From NCBI GenBank assembly GCA_028284565.1, contig JANQRM010000271.1, positions 1-7,761 on the forward strand: 7,761 nt of DNA, read 5' to 3'. How positions within the stretch are numbered: the first letter of the stretch is position 1; each line of letters begins with the position of its first letter. A model generated the notes under the pieces. That model was given only the letters and a program-made list of their open reading frames with translations, had not been told where the DNA came from and searched no databases. Made by a program: the position numbers and the translations under genes. Source of the stretch: Anaerolineae bacterium (GTDB lineage: Bacteria > Chloroflexota > Anaerolineae > Aggregatilineales > Phototrophicaceae). Positions 5,790-7,761 of the stretch are shown here, one piece after another.

Positions 5790-7232
5790 ATGCAAAACAA
5801 TCGAAAACCGCGCACCCTATTTGAGAAAGTTTGGGATTTACATGTGGTGCGCGAGCAAACTGCCGATACACCGGCTGTCTTATTTATCGACTTGCATCTT
5901 GTGCACGAGGTAACCTCGCCTCAAGCCTTTTCGATGCTTCGGGAACGTGGTCTCACTGTAAAACATCCTGACCGCACATTGGGGACAATGGATCATAGTA
6001 CCCCGACGACTCCTCGAAATGCCGAGGGCATTATCCCTGTTCTTGATGCACAAGCGTCAAAGCAATTGGACTTCTTTACAAAAAATTGTGAAGATTTTGG
6101 CATTCCGATGTATTCACTTGGGACTGAAAATCAGGGCATTGTCCATGTGATTGGTCCTGAACAGGGTCTGACGCAACCGGGCATGACGATTGTGTGTGGT
6201 GATAGTCATACAAGTACACATGGTGCGTTTGGTGCGCTGGCATTTGGTATCGGCACGAGTGAAGTTGGGCATGTCTTGGCGACACAGACTTTGCTCCAGA
6301 ATAAGCCGAAAACGATGGCAGTGCGTGTGGATGGGCAATTGGCTGATGGTGTGACTGCGAAAGATATTATCCTCGCTGTTATTGCGAAAATTGGTGTTGG
6401 TGGCGGTACGGGCTATGTCTTTGAGTACATGGGCGAGGCGATTCGTAGCCTCACGATGGAAGGACGCATGACCATCTGCAATATGTCGATTGAGGGCGGT
6501 GCGCGTGCGGGTATGATTGCACCCGACGAAACGACCTTTGAGTATGTGCGGGGTCGTCCCTATGCACCGCGGGGTGAGGCATGGGAGAAAGCTGTGGAAG
6601 CATGGAGACAACTCCCGACGGATGAAGGTGCAACGTTTGACAATGAAGTTGTGCTGGACGCGAATGAACTCACCCCCATGATTACCTATGGTACGAATCC
6701 GGGTATGGGGATGCCGATTAGCGCGAGTGTTCCCTCGCCAAGTGATTTGAGTGATGACAGCGAGAAAATGGCACTCGATAAAGCCCTGAATTATATGGGG
6801 TTAGATGCTGGGCAATCTCTTATTGGCAAGGCGATTGATGTCGTGTTTGTTGGAAGTTGTACCAACTCGCGTATCTCCGATTTGCGTGAAGCGGCGGATA
6901 TAATTAAAGGTCACAAGGTAGCGGATAATGTCCGGATGATGGTCGTGCCGGGTTCGCAGCAGGTAAAGAAACAAGCCGAAGCTGAAGGGCTGGATAACGT
7001 TTTCCGTGAAGCAGGTGCGGAATGGCGTGAAGCGGGTTGCTCGATGTGTATTGCGATGAACGGTGATCAGCTCCAACCGGGACAATATGCGGTGAGTACG
7101 AGTAATCGGAACTTTGAAGGTCGTCAGGGTAAAGGTGGACGGACATTTTTGGCGAGTCCGTTGACTGCTGTTGCCTCAGCCGTGAATGGTGTTGTGACTG
7201 ACCCACGTACCATGTTAAAAGAATATGCGTAA
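5790..7232 (+). CDS. leuC: 3-isopropylmalate dehydratase (isopropylmalate isomerase), large subunit
   Basis: Aconitase-family [4Fe-4S] subunit. With LeuD it isomerises 2-isopropylmalate to 3-isopropylmalate by dehydration and rehydration. 480 residues against about 466 in E. coli. The protein starts with [13 protein letters not shown], then [16 protein letters not shown], and DHSTPT near residue 67 as in the family. [23 protein letters not shown] is the conserved aconitase signature. Cluster ligands are Cys357 in VGSCTNSRI and Cys417/Cys420 in GCSMC, offset by 10 from E. coli Cys347/407/410. The C-terminal [19 protein letters not shown] motif is intact. All three cluster cysteines are present, so the enzyme should be active and oxygen-sensitive. 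The bacterial LeuC type, rather than the archaeal/HacA type, fits the length and the leuD gene 11 bases downstream. Confidence 0.97.
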   Translation: MQNNRKPRTLFEKVWDLHVVREQTADTPAVLFIDLHLVHEVTSPQAFSMLRERGLTVKHPDRTLGTMDHSTPTTPRNAEGIIPVLDAQASKQLDFFTKNCEDFGIPMYSLGTENQGIVHVIGPEQGLTQPGMTIVCGDSHTSTHGAFGALAFGIGTSEVGHVLATQTLLQNKPKTMAVRVDGQLADGVTAKDIILAVIAKIGVGGGTGYVFEYMGEAIRSLTMEGRMTICNMSIEGGARAGMIAPDETTFEYVRGRPYAPRGEAWEKAVEAWRQLPTDEGATFDNEVVLDANELTPMITYGTNPGMGMPISASVPSPSDLSDDSEKMALDKALNYMGLDAGQSLIGKAIDVVFVGSCTNSRISDLREAADIIKGHKVADNVRMMVVPGSQQVKKQAEAEGLDNVFREAGAEWREAGCSMCIAMNGDQLQPGQYAVSTSNRNFEGRQGKGGRTFLASPLTAVASAVNGVVTDPRTMLKEYA

Positions 7233-7243
7233 GGGTTTTGATG

Positions 7244-7761
7244 ATGCAAGCAATTAAAACAATTCAAGGCTCGTTGGCTCCTTTGCCGATTAATGACATT
7301 GATACTGACCAGATCATTCCAGCGCGTTTTCTGAAAACGACGGATAAGCAAGGTCTCGGCAAGCAGGCGTTCTTTGATTGGCGCTATAACGAGGATGGTT
7401 CGCCTAAAGCGGAATTTGTTTTGAATCAAGATGAGTATTCATCCGCATCGGTGCTGGTTGGTGGGCATAACTTTGGTTGTGGGAGTTCGCGGGAACATGC
7501 ACCATGGGCATTGATGGGCGCAGGCTTTCAAGCGGTAGTGAGTACGGAATTCGCGGATATTTTCCGCAATAACTCGCTCAAGAATGGACTGATTCCAGTA
7601 ATTGTGGATGAGGATACTCATCAACAATTAGTGAGTTTGGCACAAGAAGACCCCGATACCGAGGTTGTGATTGATATTGAATCACAAACATTGACGCTTC
7701 CAGACGGACGCAAGGTGAGCTTTCCGATTGACACATTCTCAAAGTATTGTTTGCTGAATGG
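7244..7761 (+). CDS. leuD: 3-isopropylmalate dehydratase, small subunit, 3'-truncated by window edge
   Basis: Swivelling-domain partner of LeuC, forming the isopropylmalate isomerase heterodimer. 172 residues are visible of about 200; the frame is still open at the last base, so roughly 25-30 residues lie outside. Motifs: LPINDIDTDQIIPARFL near residues 14-30, the substrate-loop/active-site segment GGHNFGCGSSREHAPWAL near 74-91, and FADIFRNNSLKNGLIP. The visible end, SKYCLLNG, matches the place where LeuD proteins continue into their last helix. This is the longer bacterial LeuD form, not the short archaeal one. AAGGG at 7231-7235 overlaps the leuC stop and gives 8 bases to ATG 7244. An ATG one codon upstream (7241) is equally in frame, so the first residue is uncertain. 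Confidence 0.95.
   Translation, partial: MQAIKTIQGSLAPLPINDIDTDQIIPARFLKTTDKQGLGKQAFFDWRYNEDGSPKAEFVLNQDEYSSASVLVGGHNFGCGSSREHAPWALMGAGFQAVVSTEFADIFRNNSLKNGLIPVIVDEDTHQQLVSLAQEDPDTEVVIDIESQTLTLPDGRKVSFPIDTFSKYCLLN

Noticed and set aside
6114..6611. 165-codon open frame on the minus strand inside leuC
   Set aside because: It lies wholly opposite a clear leuC coding region, has no recognisable domain, and reads as low-plausibility sequence rich in His, Arg and Thr, typical of an antisense shadow.

Overview
The window is a stretch of bacterial chromosome carrying most of a branched-chain amino acid (BCAA) biosynthesis operon, with all genes on the + strand. The order is ilvE (5' end missing), ilvB, ilvN, ilvC, leuA, leuC, leuD (3' end missing). 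Gaps are mostly tiny: 16 bases between ilvE and ilvB, 2 between ilvB and ilvN, and 11 between leuC and leuD. Three gaps are longer: ilvN-ilvC (59), ilvC-leuA (141) and leuA-leuC (65). Each of the three contains inverted repeats. No transposon, phage gene, CRISPR array, tRNA or rRNA was seen, and the genes look uniform in style, so this reads as core metabolism rather than an accessory island.

Pathway logic: IlvB/IlvN (acetohydroxyacid synthase) and IlvC (ketol-acid reductoisomerase) perform the first two shared steps towards valine and isoleucine. IlvE transfers the final amino group for valine, isoleucine and leucine. LeuA, LeuC and LeuD divert 2-ketoisovalerate towards leucine. The dihydroxyacid dehydratase (ilvD) and 3-isopropylmalate dehydrogenase (leuB) needed to close the routes are not in the window. 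leuB could lie just beyond the right edge.

Organism: a bacterium of moderate GC content with Shine-Dalgarno-led genes and a class I (about 336-residue) KARI. The flavour of the IlvE, IlvB and IlvC proteins and the merged ilv-leu gene order would fit Chloroflexota or a similar deep-branching phylum. That is an impression from memory, not a demonstrated placement.

Most noteworthy non-coding part: the 141-base ilvC-leuA gap. It holds two overlapping short open frames (23 and 20 codons). The second has a near-perfect Shine-Dalgarno sequence that, with its start codon, is buried in a long predicted hairpin. The second frame's stop codon touches the leuA ribosome-binding site. This could be a translational relay or regulatory leader separating the ilv and leu halves. 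It is the best candidate for something undescribed, but it rests on sequence inspection only. Otherwise the window is an ordinary biosynthetic operon.
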